A stretch of DNA of 64,000 bases from Lichina pygmaea (lineage: Eukaryota; Ascomycota; Lichinomycetes; Lichinales; Lichinaceae): positions 1,178,001-1,242,000 of the forward strand of contig OY730173.1 of assembly GCA_963422465.1 (NCBI GenBank), in the 5' to 3' direction. The translations under genes were made by a program, and so were the position numbers. Of this stretch, positions 11,344 to 23,459 are shown piece after piece; within the stretch, counting starts at the first letter, position 1, and the number at the start of each line of letters is the position of its first letter. The notes under the pieces are model-generated. The model made no database searches. It saw only the letters and a list, made by a program, of their open reading frames with translations, and was not told where the DNA came from.

Positions 11344-14000
11344 ATGAGGCCCGCCCAATTGCTGAGAAGGGCGCAGCCACGCCTATACTCTCGTCAAGCT
11401 TCACCCGGCGGAGTTCGCTCTTTAGGGTCGGTCTCAAGATGTGGAGCTTGCTCGCCGAGACGCCCGAGCGAGATCAAATCTCGGCCGCAGGGTCAATGGC
11501 AGCCCCGGCGCTGTCAAGCTACAGCAGCTGCCAGCGTGTGAGTACGTCGACGACCATGGCGTGGATCAAGCTCATCGATATGTAGCTTGAAGGCTGCGGC
11601 GGAGCCGGAACTCTTGACCCAAGAGTCTATCGTCGCGAACCTCCACCCAGCGGAGGCCCAGCGGTTGTCTCGCGTCAGGAACATCGGCATTGCGGTGGGC
11701 AAAGACAGTTGACGAGGCAGGCATAGCTTGAGCTAACAACCGTAGGCTCATATAGATAGCGGAAAGACGACCGCTACGGAGCGTGTTCTTTTTTACACAG
11801 GCCGCATCAAGGCCATCCACGAAGTCCGAGGTAGAGATGCCGTTGGCGCCAAGATGGACTCGATGGATCTGGAGCGAGAAAAGGGAATCACGATTCAGTC
11901 GGCAGCCACCTATTGCGACTGGATCAAGCGCGAGAACGGGCAAGAAGAGAAGTACCACATCAACCTGATCGACACGCCCGGACACATCGACTTTACCATC
12001 GAAGTGGAGCGCGCCCTGCGCGTGTTAGACGGAGCCGTCATGATCCTTTGCGCTGTCTCTGGAGTGCAGTCTCAGACGATCACCGTCGACCGACAGATGA
12101 AAAGATACAACGTGCCTCGGATATCTTTCATCAACAAGATGGACCGGATGGGCGCGAATCCCTTCAAGGCAATTGACCAGCTAAAGCAGCGGCTGCGCAT
12201 CGGCGCTGCGGCTGTGCAGGTCCCGATTGGCTCCGAAGACAGTTTCAAAGGCGTGGTGGACATCATCAGGATGAAGGCCATCTACAACGAAGGAGAAGAA
12301 GGGTTCGTCAGCAGGTGGCCCACGTTGCCCTCGATCGGAGATGCTGACTCGAGTCAGCGTGAACATTGTCAAGAGCGACGTCATTCCGGCTGACGTCAAG
12401 CCGGTCGCGGAAGAGAGAAGGAGGATGCTCATCGAAGCCCTAGCGGACGTGGACGAGGAGATTGCTGAGATCTTCCTCGACGAGAGGGCGCCGACGATGG
12501 AGCAGCTCCGGCAAGCCATTCGGAGAGCAACTCTCTCGCGACAGTTTACGCCTGTGTTTGTGGGCTCTGCGCTCGCAAACACGTCGGTGCAGCCTCTTCT
12601 CGACGGAGTGTGCGACTACCTTCCTAACCCAGCCGAGGTAGAGAACTTGGCGCTGGATCGGAGGCGCAACGAAGCTTCAGTCAAGCTCGTGTCGTACAGC
12701 TCCCTCCCGTTCGTGGGCTTGGCCTTCAAGCTCGAAGAGAGCAACTTTGGGCAGCTGACGTACATCCGGGTGTACCAAGGCTCAGTGAAGAAAGGAGGTT
12801 ATCTCTTCAACGCCCGCAACGGAAAGAAGGTCAAGATTCCCAGGATCGTCCGGATGCACTCGAACGAGATGGAAGAGGTACCGGAGATCGGGGCCGGTGA
12901 AATCTGCGCGGTGTTCGGCGTCGACTGCGCATCGGGAGATACCTTTACCGACGGAGGTCTCAGTTACTCCATGGTATTCAACCTGGTCACCCCCCGAATC
13001 TGACACTGGACTGACGTTGGCAGTCGTCGATGTTCGTCCCAGATCCCGTCATCTCTCTATCGATCAAGCCGAAAAACAACAACGACTCGGCAAACTTCTC
13101 CAAGGCGATGAATCGATTCCAACGGGAAGACCCAACCTTTCGCGTGCATGTCGACCCCGAGAGTCAGGAGACCATAATCTCCGGCATGGGAGAGCTGCAT
13201 CTCGACATCTACGTCGAGCGGATGCGGCGAGAGTACAGAGTCGCCTGCGATGTCGGCCAGCCGCAGGTCGCCTACCGCGAAACGGTCACCGCCAAGGTCA
13301 ACTTCGACCATCTGCTCAAGAAGCAGACCGGTGGCGCCGGTGACTACGCCAGAGTGGTCGGCTACATGGAACCGACGGGGTCGCTGGGCCCGAATCACTT
13401 TGAGCAGCGCATATATGGCGGGGCCATCGACGAGAAGTTCCTGTTCGCGTGCGAGAAGGGCTTTCACGGCAGCTGCGAGAAGGGCCCTCTGCTGGGCCAC
13501 CGGGTCCTGGGGACGAGCATGGTCGTCAACGACGGTGCAACCCACATGACCGACTCCTCCGAGATGGCCTTCAAGGTCGCCACTCAACAGGCGTTCCGAA
13601 AGGCCTTCATCGACGCAAAGCCCCAGGTCTTGGAACCGCTGATGAAGACGACGGTGACCGCGCCAAACGAGTTCCAAGGCAACGTCGTGGGCCTCTTGAA
13701 CAAGCGCAACGCCGTCATCAACGACACCGAGACGGGCCCGGAAGATTTCACGGTGCACGCAGATTGCAGTCTCAACAGCATGTTTGGCTTTTCGAGCCTG
13801 CTCCGTGCAGCGACACAAGGCAAGGGAGAATTTTCGATGGAGTTTAGTCACTACAGTGCCGCTCCCACGCATCTGCAGTAAGTCCTAGTCGGCCTCGAGG
13901 CTGCACCACCGGAGCCCTGTCAGGAACTCGACTGACTTTTCGCAGGAAGGATCTGATCGCCAAATACGAAAAGGCTCAAGCGGAGAGACATAAGAAATAG
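11344..14000 (+). CDS. MEF1: Mitochondrial translation elongation factor G1
   Basis: GTPase that translocates the mitochondrial ribosome. Six exons: 11344-11537, 11586-11694, 11746-12302, 12358-12973, 13024-13877, 13946-14000. Introns are 48, 51, 55, 50 and 68 nt; the first has a perfect GTGAGT donor. The total is 794 aa, the usual length. The N-terminus ([20 protein letters not shown]) is basic and Ser-rich, a typical mitochondrial presequence. The G domain shows the P-loop AHIDSGKTT (split by intron 2), DTPGHID and NKMD. Domain II is followed by [18 protein letters not shown], typical of EF-G domain III, and domains IV-V include [13 protein letters not shown]. The C-terminus ends in a Lys/Glu-rich helix encoded by a tiny last exon. 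It is the mitochondrial translocase rather than the recycling factor MEF2, judged by the close match to EF-G1 in the switch and domain III regions. Confidence 0.94.
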
Positions 14001-14903
14001 GTGCATCTTGAACAGCATATCTCGGCGCCCGTCACTCGTCCTGGTCAGCTTATCAAAGCAACAAACCGGCGTGCAGGTTTTGGACCTCTTCTTGGATGCA
14101 AAGAGGCGCGAGAAATCGCCCATGTGTCAGCAATGCCAATGGAGTATTACTGGCCTGGGTGGAGCGCATCTACCTCATCGTGCGAATCTCGGCCCTGCTT
14201 GATGCCTCGAAAGAGGAACCCCTTTTGTGATGGAAAATAAGCGCGACTGCGCCACTCCCGCGCTTTAAGAACCCTATTCTTGATCCATTTTGCCTTTTCC
14301 ACTAGTAACAAAGCCCTCCTTGATTCTTCCCCCTGCGTTGCCTCCTTGGTGGTGCTATTCTCTACAATCTTAGCCTACCTTCTAGAGCTGATAGCTACGA
14401 TGATATAGGAAGAAGACCGTGTGCGGCAGTCCGACGGGCAATCTCCCACCCAGAGACTTTGCATCAGTAAGGTGAAATGTATGTACTGGCAGCAAGATAT
14501 CACTTGTGGTAGCGCGCCAAAGTTGCACGGGATGGAAAATGTCCGGGAAATTCTTGTCGTGGAGTAGCTTCTTGGGGAGGTTCAAGGGCTAACTCTATGG
14601 ACGAGGAGTCAAGATAGGAGACCTAGCCACGGCGTCTAGCCGAGGATGACCCTGAGGACACGGTATAAAAAGCCCCTCTCGCCCGGGACGGATCATCCGT
14701 TCTATAAGTACATTGCAGCGAGCGTGGACTGCTCTTTGTCTCCATCCGCGCACAGAGTGTCGCTATCCTTAGATACGGCACACTGGACTGGTCAAAGCCC
14801 ACCTTGAGCCTCAGCAACCATCTACGACAACTCTGACAAGACTTCTTGGTCCTCCTTCACAACACCAAAGCTTTTGTACAGAACCTGCAAACAACCCGTC
14901 GAA
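14001..14903. other. MEF1 3' flank and BTB-gene upstream region
   Basis: About 0.9 kb without a supported gene. The only clear signal is the TATA-like box annotated separately. Confidence 0.5.
14664..14670 (+). promoter_or_regulatory. TATA-like box upstream of the BTB gene
   Basis: TATAAAA in the context CGGTATAAAAAGCCCC, about 240 bp before the proposed ATG at 14904, in otherwise GC-balanced DNA. The spacing is plausible for a transcription start with a 5' leader of about 200 nt. Assigned from sequence only. Confidence 0.4.
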
Positions 14904-15787
14904 ATGGTCTCTCGCACCTCTACCGAACCAGATATGGATACTGGCAACAAGAAGAAGAAAGCAGTTGCGTATCCCTTTCCTCGGCCTCAGTATGGACTCG
15001 ACCGGTCCGCAAGAGGAAGTTGCTGACCGGGATCCTTTTTGCAGCTCCAACAGAGTCAAATGAGTCTGCGGACGAAAGGACCAACCTCGGTCGACGTCGA
15101 TGCTGGCGACAAACGGCCCGTTCCCGTCCCCAATTTATCCAAGTATTATGCCCTGTCGATGTCGCAGCAAGTCTCGACCTTTTCTAACGCACGGTCTGCC
15201 CTAGGCATCTGAGCTCACCCACCGTCAAAGTCCAAGTTGGCGACGGCTCGGATATCAAGATCTTCTACATCCACCAGAGCCTCATCGACGGCAAACTTTT
15301 CCCCGACCTGCCCAAGAACTGCCTCGAGGAAAGCCAAGAGCCCATATATAACTACCCGGAGGAGAATGTCGACGTCTTCGACCTCTTCGTGCAGTTCATC
15401 TACGGCGTCGACCTGCCGCACGACCTGAGTGCCGTTGCCCTGGTGGGTCTCTACGGGTTCGGGATCCGGAGCGACGAGCCAGGATTGAGAGACGCCGCGG
15501 TCGCCCGAATGCCAATGGCTCTAGGCTTGGAAGAAGGCACGTACAACTATCTCGACGACAACGAGGTGTGCGACCTCCTCGAGCTCATGGCGAACGAGAT
15601 ACCCGAGCCCGACGAGAACGACGATGCCATGGCCAACTTGGTCCTGTGGTACGCCGCGAGGCGACTGACGAGGCTGCGGAAGATGGACTACTTCCTCTCG
15701 CTCATCAACGAATACCCGGAAATCAGCTGTGGCGTGCTCCTGAAGGCTTCCAACGCTGAATACGTCCTGCCCGGTCACGGGTATTGA
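14904..15787 (+). CDS. BTB/POZ-domain protein
   Basis: Three exons are proposed: 14904-14963, 15045-15160 and 15205-15787, about 252 aa. The large third exon is clear. It has a BTB core beginning TVKVQVGDGSDIKIFYIHQS, then LIDGKLFPDLPKNCLE, ENVDVFDLFVQFIYGVDLP and a helical C-terminal part. This matches the small stand-alone BTB proteins that are abundant in filamentous fungi and may act as Cullin-3 adaptors or dimerisation modules; no second domain is visible. The first two introns (81 and about 44 nt, branch motifs GCTGAC and TCTAAC) are less certain: the donor of intron 2 could be 15155 or 15161, and exon 1 could be replaced by initiation at the ATG at 15060. The specific role is unknown. 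Confidence 0.75.
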
Positions 15788-17852
15788 TTATTGTTAGTAG
15801 GTTCCCATACGGAAGTACGCCAGACTACATACGCTAGCACGGCTGGCAGTAGGTACCATCGTATCTAGTACCCCAAACTTTTGTTAGCAGTGGACCCCTC
15901 GACGCTGTTCGAAACACAATACCCACCGACCCGTGCTGTAACTCGTGCTCAAGCAGAGAAATACGTTCTCTCCACTCCGACGCCTTCCCTTCGTCTTTGC
16001 GACGGTGAACAGGTCCTGTACCAGTATTTCCCCAGCCAGCCACAGTCTGTAACATGTCATTGTAAGCCCTGGAAATATTATAATAGCACACAAGCATTGG
16101 ATCTCTTTGCCAAGACTTGTTCCCGGTTATCCCTGTTCGATGGACGGTCAACTCGATAGCAAATGTAGGTACTTTCGTAGATAGAACTCAGTTCTGTTTG
16201 ATGATGCTGTTTTTTTTATTTTTTTATTTTTATTCTTACTCTGATTTGGCTGGTGAGCCATGCAGAACTTCTAGATACATGCTTATTTTCTCAGAAAACC
16301 TTTGAAGGAACAAAAACCGAGACTTGGGTAGGACTAGGGAAATATCTGAAAGAATATGTAGTGTCTGAAGAAAATGAAAATCACAGAGATGATAGGCTTT
16401 CTGACAAGAGTTGGCGTTTGATGATGCTGTAGGTACAGTACGTGTTGTAGTACTCTTTTATTTACTGAGGTCGAGAGACTGTTCGAGCTGTGTGAAGCCA
16501 TGTTGGACGGTTGGATGGTTTGAAGGGTTTTGGTGAGGGGGGGAGGTTGGATGCATATAGATACCTCAGAGCTTACCTACAGTACAGTATAGTACAGTAT
16601 GTACTTAAGAGTACTCATCTCTCCTGCGACAGCTGCCATCGAATTGAATTGAAAAAAGTACTTGCGGTAAGTGAGGGGGGGGTTGGAACATGATGTACCT
16701 TCCGTATCGAGGAGGGTATTGGTAACGAAGGATGCAGTACTGGGTTGTTGTCGTCATGACCGTGCCTCTGACGAAAATCTAGTCAAAGAAGGGTGTACTC
16801 CGAACCATCAGGGGAGTATACTCGTACTGCTAACATGTCTAGAGGGTGGGCTACCAACAAGGACAGAGGTTCTGTACGATGCGTACGGAGTACCGTACTG
16901 TACTGCCATAATACCGAGGCTGCAATCACCGACGACAGTGCCTTCCTACTGTACCCAATATTCTGTTCCTTTTCTTTTCTTCTTGGGGGCAAAACCAGTG
17001 TGGTCTTGTCGCCCTGGCCATGGTCGCTTCCTTCATGAGCCGTCTGCCCTCGAGACTTGTGTTGTCAAAGTTCATATCCTCTCGAAAGTTGTATCCCCGG
17101 TACGTGTTACCATGCCATGGGTATGCCACGTACTGTGATGTACATGTCTCCCTACGTGAATGGCCCGGTAGAGTGTGCTGTTTGGTGTTGCTCTGGGCCA
17201 GGAACGAATGGGAGTTGCTTCCGGCGATTGAACGCGGAAGATGTGGTTGAGCACGGAGGAGGGGGGTTGAGTTGGGGACGGGTTCAGGATCAGGAAAGAG
17301 TGAGGAGCTTGGCAGGAAATAGGGCAAGAAGGACAGGTTGCTTGGCAGGAACAATAGGCTGCTTACGGTATCTGGAGGAACAGGTCGCTCACGCCATCTA
17401 GCGGAATGGGCTGCTCACGATATCGGGAAGAATAGGTTGCTCACGGTATCAACAAGGATGGGTTGCTTGGCGAGAGGAATAGATTGCTTACGCTATCCTG
17501 AGGAATGGGTTTCTCACGGTATTAGGAAGCAGGGGTTGCTAATCAGGAACAGTCCAAGTCGGTCATTAACGATCTCCAGTACATGAAATCTCCACGATCC
17601 CCAGAACAACAATTGATCTTGCACTGTACGTGGCTCAAGGCACGACGGGCCGGGCGACAGCTCTGATATGGCACCATAGTAGGCTGTATTGTCGCGGAGT
17701 AGTATCACACACATCGGCACCATAGGAAGCTGTAATAGCAGTATGACCCACGCCGGCGCCATAGCCATCTGTGATACTGGTATGACCCCGGCACCGCACG
17801 AGACAGTGCGCCTTACCCAATCCGCACGAGACGAGACGGGAATCCCCCTTCT
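15788..17852. other. Gene-free interval between BTB gene and NMT1
   Basis: About 2 kb between two 3' ends. No convincing frame is present. It holds a T-rich tract near 16205-16235, GTACAGTA-type repeats near 16575-16600, and the degenerate minisatellite at 17330-17545 annotated separately. Confidence 0.5.
17330..17545. repeat. Degenerate minisatellite, GGTTGCTCACGGTATC-like units
   Basis: At least seven imperfect copies of a unit containing (G)GGTTGCTCACGGTATC separated by short AGGAA-containing spacers: bases about 17334, 17360, 17385, 17409, 17435, 17460 and 17510. Copies differ by several substitutions, so the array is old. Confidence 0.7.
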
Positions 17853-19855
17853 TCAGAGCATGACGACGCCGATGCCGCTGCGATGCTTCTCGTCGGGATC
17901 TTCGCGGTCGTCGACGCCGCCGGCTACGGGCGCCGTGCGGTAGTTGTAGAGGTAGTAGTGCAGCCGGCCGTCGCCCGGGCCGAATTTTTGCTCGGTCAGG
18001 AAGAGCGGGTTGTCGAGCAAGGTGAGGGCGTTCATGACGTCAAAGTCGTACTGTTTTGAGAGTGAGTGGCTCGGTATGTGAGAAGGAGGTGAGGTGGCAG
18101 GTAAGAAGAGAGAGCAAAGGCAATAGTTCCGGGGAGGAGAAAGTGCCAAGGAAAAGAATCGAGCTGGTGCGGGTGAGCTGGACTTACACGCTTGGCGACG
18201 ATCAACGCATCCTTGATGAGAGCGTTCAGTCGAGCCTTGAGCTTGTGCTCGTCGCTCTGGAAGGCCGCCTCGGTGGCGTAGTAGAACAGGTAGGCCGCCC
18301 GTACGGTGTCGTACTTGGCCTTGTGGATGACGGAAGACTCAAGACCGTAGAAGGAGAAGAAGTCCGTAATCCTCTTCGAGTCGGGATCCTAGAGGCGAAG
18401 ACGTCAGTACGGGGAACGAGGGTTCCTCGAAAGACCCGCCGCTCACCTCGACGACGTAGGTCCACACGACCTGATCCTGGTCAGACTTTGAGAGCAGCCA
18501 GTGATCAACCTCGTCGGGCGTGAAAGCGGGTGCCATGTCGAACTTGGCGAGGTATCCGTCGAGCAGCTGCAACACAAGCTCGACATCGCGCTGCTCCATC
18601 GGCCGTAGGCCGGCGAGAGACGTCTCTGTCGGCAAGTTGTACTTCGCAACCTGCCTCGCCTTCGTCGAGTGCGAAGGGAGATACGAGAAGCCGACGTCGT
18701 ACAGCTTCGACCAGTCGAGGCACCGATGGAAATATCGGCACGTGCTGATCGGTTTGGGCAAGACGACCCCGGCCGTGTAGATCGCTTGCCAGATGTCGAC
18801 GAGATTACATCGTCTCGTGATCTCTTTGATCAGCACCGGCGCCAGTCGTTTGGACCGCAGCTTCTTATGCACGCAGAGATAGTTTATCTCCGAGCACCTG
18901 ACCGTCTTTCCGCGGACGCGGAGCTGTATGGGTACCCCAGAAATGAAGGCCACAAGCTTTCCCGATTGGGTCGCGCGGACGCCGACGTGCCACTCTTTCC
19001 GCCAGCCCGGCGACTTCAAGGCCCTAGTGCATATCGGTCAGCGATGCGCCGACCAGCTGCAGTTCTCCGGACCCACCAGTTGAGAAACGACGTCGAGTAC
19101 TTGAACCGAAACGTCTCCTGCACGTCTTCGACGTAATGCCCCGTCAGGAGTTCGTAAACTTCGTTGAGCTGTTTCGAGTCAGCATGCTCCGGTCGCACGT
19201 GCAGGCCAGGGATATTCTACCTCGTGATCGTCCGCGAGATCCATCGTCACCCAATGGAAACCCTCCACCAGGGCCGAAGGCTCCTTCGACACCTTCTCGG
19301 GGTCGATGACCGTGATGGGCCCTTCCTGCTCGACCGTCTGCTCGTCTAGAGACCCCACATCAGCGAGTCCGCAGGGCTCCACCACGACGAAACTCCAGCA
19401 TACCGAATTTCGGCACCGGCTGTGTCTGCCAGAACTTGTACGACGCCATGTCCTTCTGGTTCCTGCCTCCGACGGCCTAAGGAGATGTTCAGTCAGCTTG
19501 ATACATTCACACCGAAGGCGCGGTCGCATCTCACCAGGCCCGTGAGCAATTCTGCGACGTCTCCCTTCTTCAGCATCTCTTCGACATTTCGCCTTCGCTC
19601 ATGTTCGCCGTCTCCTTCTATAGCCGTGTTCTGGTCGAGAATCTTGTCGACGAGCGCCTCTGATACTTTCTTGTCCGAGCCATGGTCACCACCGGCTGAA
19701 CTTGATCCTTCGTCGTCCGGCTTGATGCCCAGGGCGCTCTTCACTTTGGTCCTTTTGGATTTCTTCTTCACTTGAGCGTCTCGGGAACGACTTGGTTCTT
19801 CGTCGTGCTCTCCGCTGGCCTCCGCACCTGCTGGCTTGCTAGGACTCTGTTCCAT
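17853..19855 (-). CDS. NMT1: Glycylpeptide N-tetradecanoyltransferase (N-myristoyltransferase)
   Basis: Transfers myristate from myristoyl-CoA to N-terminal glycine of target proteins, in the cytosol and at ribosomes. Seven exons: 19535-19855, 19404-19476, 19221-19345, 19077-19168, 18447-19023, 18188-18388, 17853-18050. Introns are 58, 58, 52, 53, 58 and 137 nt with good GT..AG ends. The product is 528 aa. The N-terminal 100 residues are charged, with a Lys-rich ribosome-binding-type segment ([11 protein letters not shown]). Then come [31 protein letters not shown] and the acyl-CoA site region [20 protein letters not shown]. The chain ends GIGVVML; in this family the carboxylate of the terminal Leu is the catalytic base. 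Several Trp/Gly codons are rebuilt exactly across introns, supporting the model. Divergent from SWC3. Confidence 0.95.
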
Positions 19856-20225
19856 CGAGCTCTCTACGCCCTTGGGCTCCTCTTGCGATGATCTGTCCGC
19901 GATATCTGGTTCCGAGAGGTTGATTTGGAGTGCGGGGGCAAGGTGGGGCCGGCTACAGTTGGATTCGACTTCCGGCGATAGCCGAGCTTCAATCAACATC
20001 CTCGCCGGCGAACATTGTCGGTCACGTGGGATGCTAGGCTCCTGCAGCGCAACGATAGACTGGTATCCAATCGTGAGTGACTGCTCTGCTGAAATTACAA
20101 GCCAGTGTCCTCTGTTGGGAAGGCTCACCTCTTGAAGTAGTGGACGTGCCTTCCCTCATTCAGTCTACATCCGAGTACAGTCTCTTCAGGGACACGCCGA
20201 CCGCTCCGGTTGTACTATCACCAGC
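19856..20225. promoter_or_regulatory. Shared divergent promoter region, NMT1 / SWC3
   Basis: 370 bp between the two start codons. No TATA box is obvious. Frames remain open into it on both strands, so slightly longer N-termini cannot be excluded. Confidence 0.45.
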
Positions 20226-20727
20226 ATGGTGGGGAAACGGAGGCCATCGACGAGAGCCAAGACGGCGGGGACACCGGCGTCCAAAGGTCAAAAACAACTG
20301 CGTCCCAAAAAGTCTCCTTCGACGAACCCGCGTAGCCCAGCCGAGCCGCTGGATTTACCGTCCAGAGTCCAGGATGGCGAAGCTCTGCCAACTACACAGC
20401 TGCCTCAGCCAGGGTCCCTGTCAGATCTGGAATACCAGTCGATTGCGGCGAGGCAAGTTGTCATGGACCCTCTTCCGACGGACAGTGCTGACCGACTCGA
20501 GCAGCGGCGTCCTTGCGACTTCACTCCGAAGATCGAGAGACGTCTGGCTTGCGGACGGTATCTTTGATCGATACTGGGCCAAGCCAACGAGAAAGAAAAC
20601 CGGGCCGGCGTCACAAAACCCGCCAAAGGACAGTATGGTGAAGCTGGGCCCCGGGACGCTTTCCGTCGGACCACACCTTCTCGAAGTCGTCTTCTTTGGG
20701 GTGAAGGCTGCGCAACCGCAGGGTGGT

Positions 20728-20758
<31 letters not shown>

Positions 20759-21963
20759 AGAAGCCGATTCCGAAGCCGGCACTTCAGTCCAGGCCACCGC
20801 CCCAAGTCTCTCCTGTTTCTGCCACTGCTGGCTATCAGCATGCTCCACCTACAAGTCACTACTCTGCCGCCGCAGCTACTACGGCCACGACACCGAAGAC
20901 CACCACCCCGCTTCAGCCGCGTTCGGCTCCTGCGCGGTCGTCTTCGACCTCAACTTTATCAGCTCACAGGAGCTCGCTCCCTCACGGCGATCAGCCTGGG
21001 CATACGGCCAAGCCAAGTGTCACACCGGGGCCAGATCCCGTGATCCAGATGTTAGCCGCCAGAGCGGCAACGGATCCGAATCTGAAGGAGCTGATGAGGG
21101 TCGTGGCCTCGGGTAGAGCGAACACCGACGAGCTCAAAGTCTTTCAGTCGCACATCGACGAGCTGAGCGCTACGTACCAATCCAGCCTGAGCCGGCACGA
21201 AGAACGGTTCGGCCACGCCCGGCCTCAAGGGGGGGCAACGGCGGGACGGAGCCTGGCTCCAGCTTCGGGGGAGTCTGCTCGGTCACCTGGCCTAGTGCAT
21301 CATGCTAACACGCCGACGGGTGAAGTCAGCGGGCACCAGGTCCCGGGTCCGACCGCGGCTTCGCAAGAACAGGCCGGACGAGGACAGGTGGCGACGAAGA
21401 GAGAGCACTCGAACACTCACCAGAGCACCCGCCAGCCGGCGAAACATGGCCCGAGAGGCGACCGTCTTTACGGATCAGGGCATGCAGAGCTCACGGCCGT
21501 GCTGCTGGAATTCACCGCAGGCACGGGAGATCGGTACCTCTTTCCGAAGCACAGCGTCTTGGACTTCTCGCCGGACGGTACGCAGGCGATCGCCTCCTTT
21601 CTCGTGGTTCGGAAAGGGGACCGGAGCGAGGCCGAGGGGTTCGATCCAGAGACCGAGTATCACCAGCCCGTCACCGTCCTTCTTTCCGCAACGACCTCGA
21701 GGGTGCTCGACCCTCTGGCGCGAGTCGTTGCGAGCCCCGCCGACGCGGCGCAACACATGAACGATGTCATGGCCAAGACTACTCGGGCGCCAAATTCGTA
21801 CCTCGCGCTGAGACTACCCAGGGACCCGGAGAGCGTGAATGAACGGCCTCGTGGAGCGAGAGAAGACAAGACCGAGGCGGAGGCGTACAGAAAGGCGATG
21901 TATGCTCCGCCAGGCTCACTCGGGCCGCTATACAAGGACCAAAGCACCATGGCGGCTACGTAG
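20226..21963 (+). CDS. SWC3: SWR1-complex protein 3-like chromatin factor
   Basis: Subunit of the SWR1 remodeller that deposits histone H2A.Z. Exons 20226-20452 and 20505-21963, about 561 aa. Exon 1 carries a basic start and LPTTQLPQPGSLSDLEYQSI; exon 2 continues with SGVLATSLRRSR, WLADGIFDRYWAK and DSMVKLGPGTLSV, the order expected for the Swc3 domain. The junction needs a GC-AG intron: the donor is AG|GCAAGT, a textbook GC donor, with a GCTGAC branch and a GAGCAG acceptor. I found no GT donor that keeps the frame. The middle has a proline run from a CCG microsatellite. Next comes IQMLAARAATDPNLKELMRV-type helix sequence, then low complexity, and a C-terminal conserved block beginning LLEFTAGTGDRYLFPKHS. 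Named by remembered family similarity. Confidence 0.82.
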
Positions 21964-22137
21964 GTCTTGCTCTTTGGGAGTGTCGAAGGTCAAATCCAAT
22001 TCCCCAGGCACCACCTAGTATCAAGAACCAGAATTGGAAGGAGAAACGTCCGACGCAACGCCCGCCGCGGGGATTGGGACCGGCGGCTGTTCCCATGCGC
22101 ATCTACGATATAAAACCCCACAAAAAGCCCCTGATCA

Positions 22138-22702
22138 TCAACCCTGCCGTTGCTTGTGCTTCGGATTCTTGGAGCAGATGATGTAGACGTATCCTTTCCG
22201 CTTCACGCTCTGTTCGGAGAGCAGGTAGACGTTAGCCCAGCAGTCCTCCTGATCCACCAGCTCAATGCAGAACAGCTTCTGTCGCGAGCACTGCACGTAG
22301 GCGCTGGACTCGACATGTTCGCACGACCGTCGAACCACGGAACATGATGCTCCGAGAACAACCAACCTTGCAGCCATCGCAGAGCTTCTTGACGGAGCTA
22401 CGCACTTTCATCCATCGAACCTGTTCCACCACCCGGTATGGACTCCGCTCCGTGGCCGCCGAGGCTGCTACCGCAATTGCCGTGTACAGCGATGGCGTGC
22501 CAGTATACGGCTGCAGAGGTCTGCGTCGCGCGCCGGTCGAGGAGAGGATCGAGTACGGCCGCGAAGGGATGGAAGATCTGGAAGAGATGGACGTGCCCGT
22601 CGACGGGGGATGACGTGCTGCCCTCGGAAAGGTCGATGTGCTGGCGAGACACCGCATGAGATGACGGGGGGAGCTGGAGGCCAGCTTCGATCCGAGTGCC
22701 AT
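22138..22702 (-). CDS. RTC6: Mitochondrial large-subunit ribosomal protein bL36m
   Basis: Exon 1 is 22367-22702 and exon 2 is 22138-22209, separated by a 157-nt intron, for 135 aa. The first roughly 95 residues are Ser/Arg-rich and act as a long mitochondrial presequence. The mature part is the complete bL36 signature: MKVRSSVKKLCDGCK, the residues encoded across the intron (SVKRKGYVYIIC), and SKNPKHKQRQG at the end. The zinc-type cysteines of the short L36 fold are present. It binds 23S-type rRNA in the mitoribosome. Its 3' end faces that of SWC3 174 bp away. The identification is essentially certain; the presequence start could be one of several in-frame ATGs. Confidence 0.93.
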
Positions 22703-23422
22703 GGTGGCAATAGCTTACAGTGGCTGCCACCGCTGCACTTGGCTCGGCGATGCTTCGAGGCTCTGCATCGGTCTGCTTACTCAGCATAAACGTAAAGAGC
22801 ACGTGACCGACACAGGTACGTCTGAGTCAGCAGATCCTCGTGACCGAGCAAGACTTTCCCCGCCCCGGTGAATCCTGCCAGGTCAAGAACTCCGCAGGAC
22901 CTCGATCGACTCGCGTATACTGACATAGAAGCCGCAACTCGGCCCCGAACGACGACGATCCGTCGGTATTGCACGAAAAGTTCATCTCCGCTCCATCCAA
23001 AGCTAGATCGTAAGTTGTTGTGTCAAAACAACGTCGAGGCCGGTCGACAGCAACGACAACGACGACAGCGGAAGAGTCAACGACATACGGCGGCTAACAA
23101 TAATCGTGAAATTACAATAGTGCTGCAACAACGCGTTTACTGTACCAAAACTCACCGCGTTGCGGCTCCTCCCTCGTCTTCCTGTTCGAAAAGCCCTTCA
23201 CGTCCGCGGTAAGTCGAGCGCCGGCCCCTAGCGAGTCATGCGTGCAAGGCCTTTTCGAGGGCGTCGTCGCCAACGCCCCTGCTGTCGCTGCTGCCGCCGC
23301 CGCGCGTCGGCTGGGTCGGACGGCGACGGCCCAGGATGACTGAGACCGCCACTCGTGGTCTGAAGCCATGCTCACCGTCGCTCGATAGTCGTCCATCAGT
23401 GCGACAAGTGGACCGTTGACGT

Positions 23423-23456
<34 letters not shown>

Positions 23457-23459
23457 ATC
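22703..23459. promoter_or_regulatory. Divergent upstream region, bL36m / HTH gene
   Basis: 757 bp between two start codons. It ends in a GTC-type trinucleotide repeat (about 23420-23453) directly before the HTH gene's ATG. No other signal is clear. Confidence 0.4.

Noticed and set aside
13057-13872. Minus-strand frame of 271 codons opposite MEF1
   Set aside because: Antisense shadow; the plus strand has unmistakable EF-G text.
22100-22112. TATA-like sequence GATATAAAACC
   Set aside because: It lies between two convergent 3' ends (SWC3 and bL36m), so no gene could use it as a promoter in this layout.
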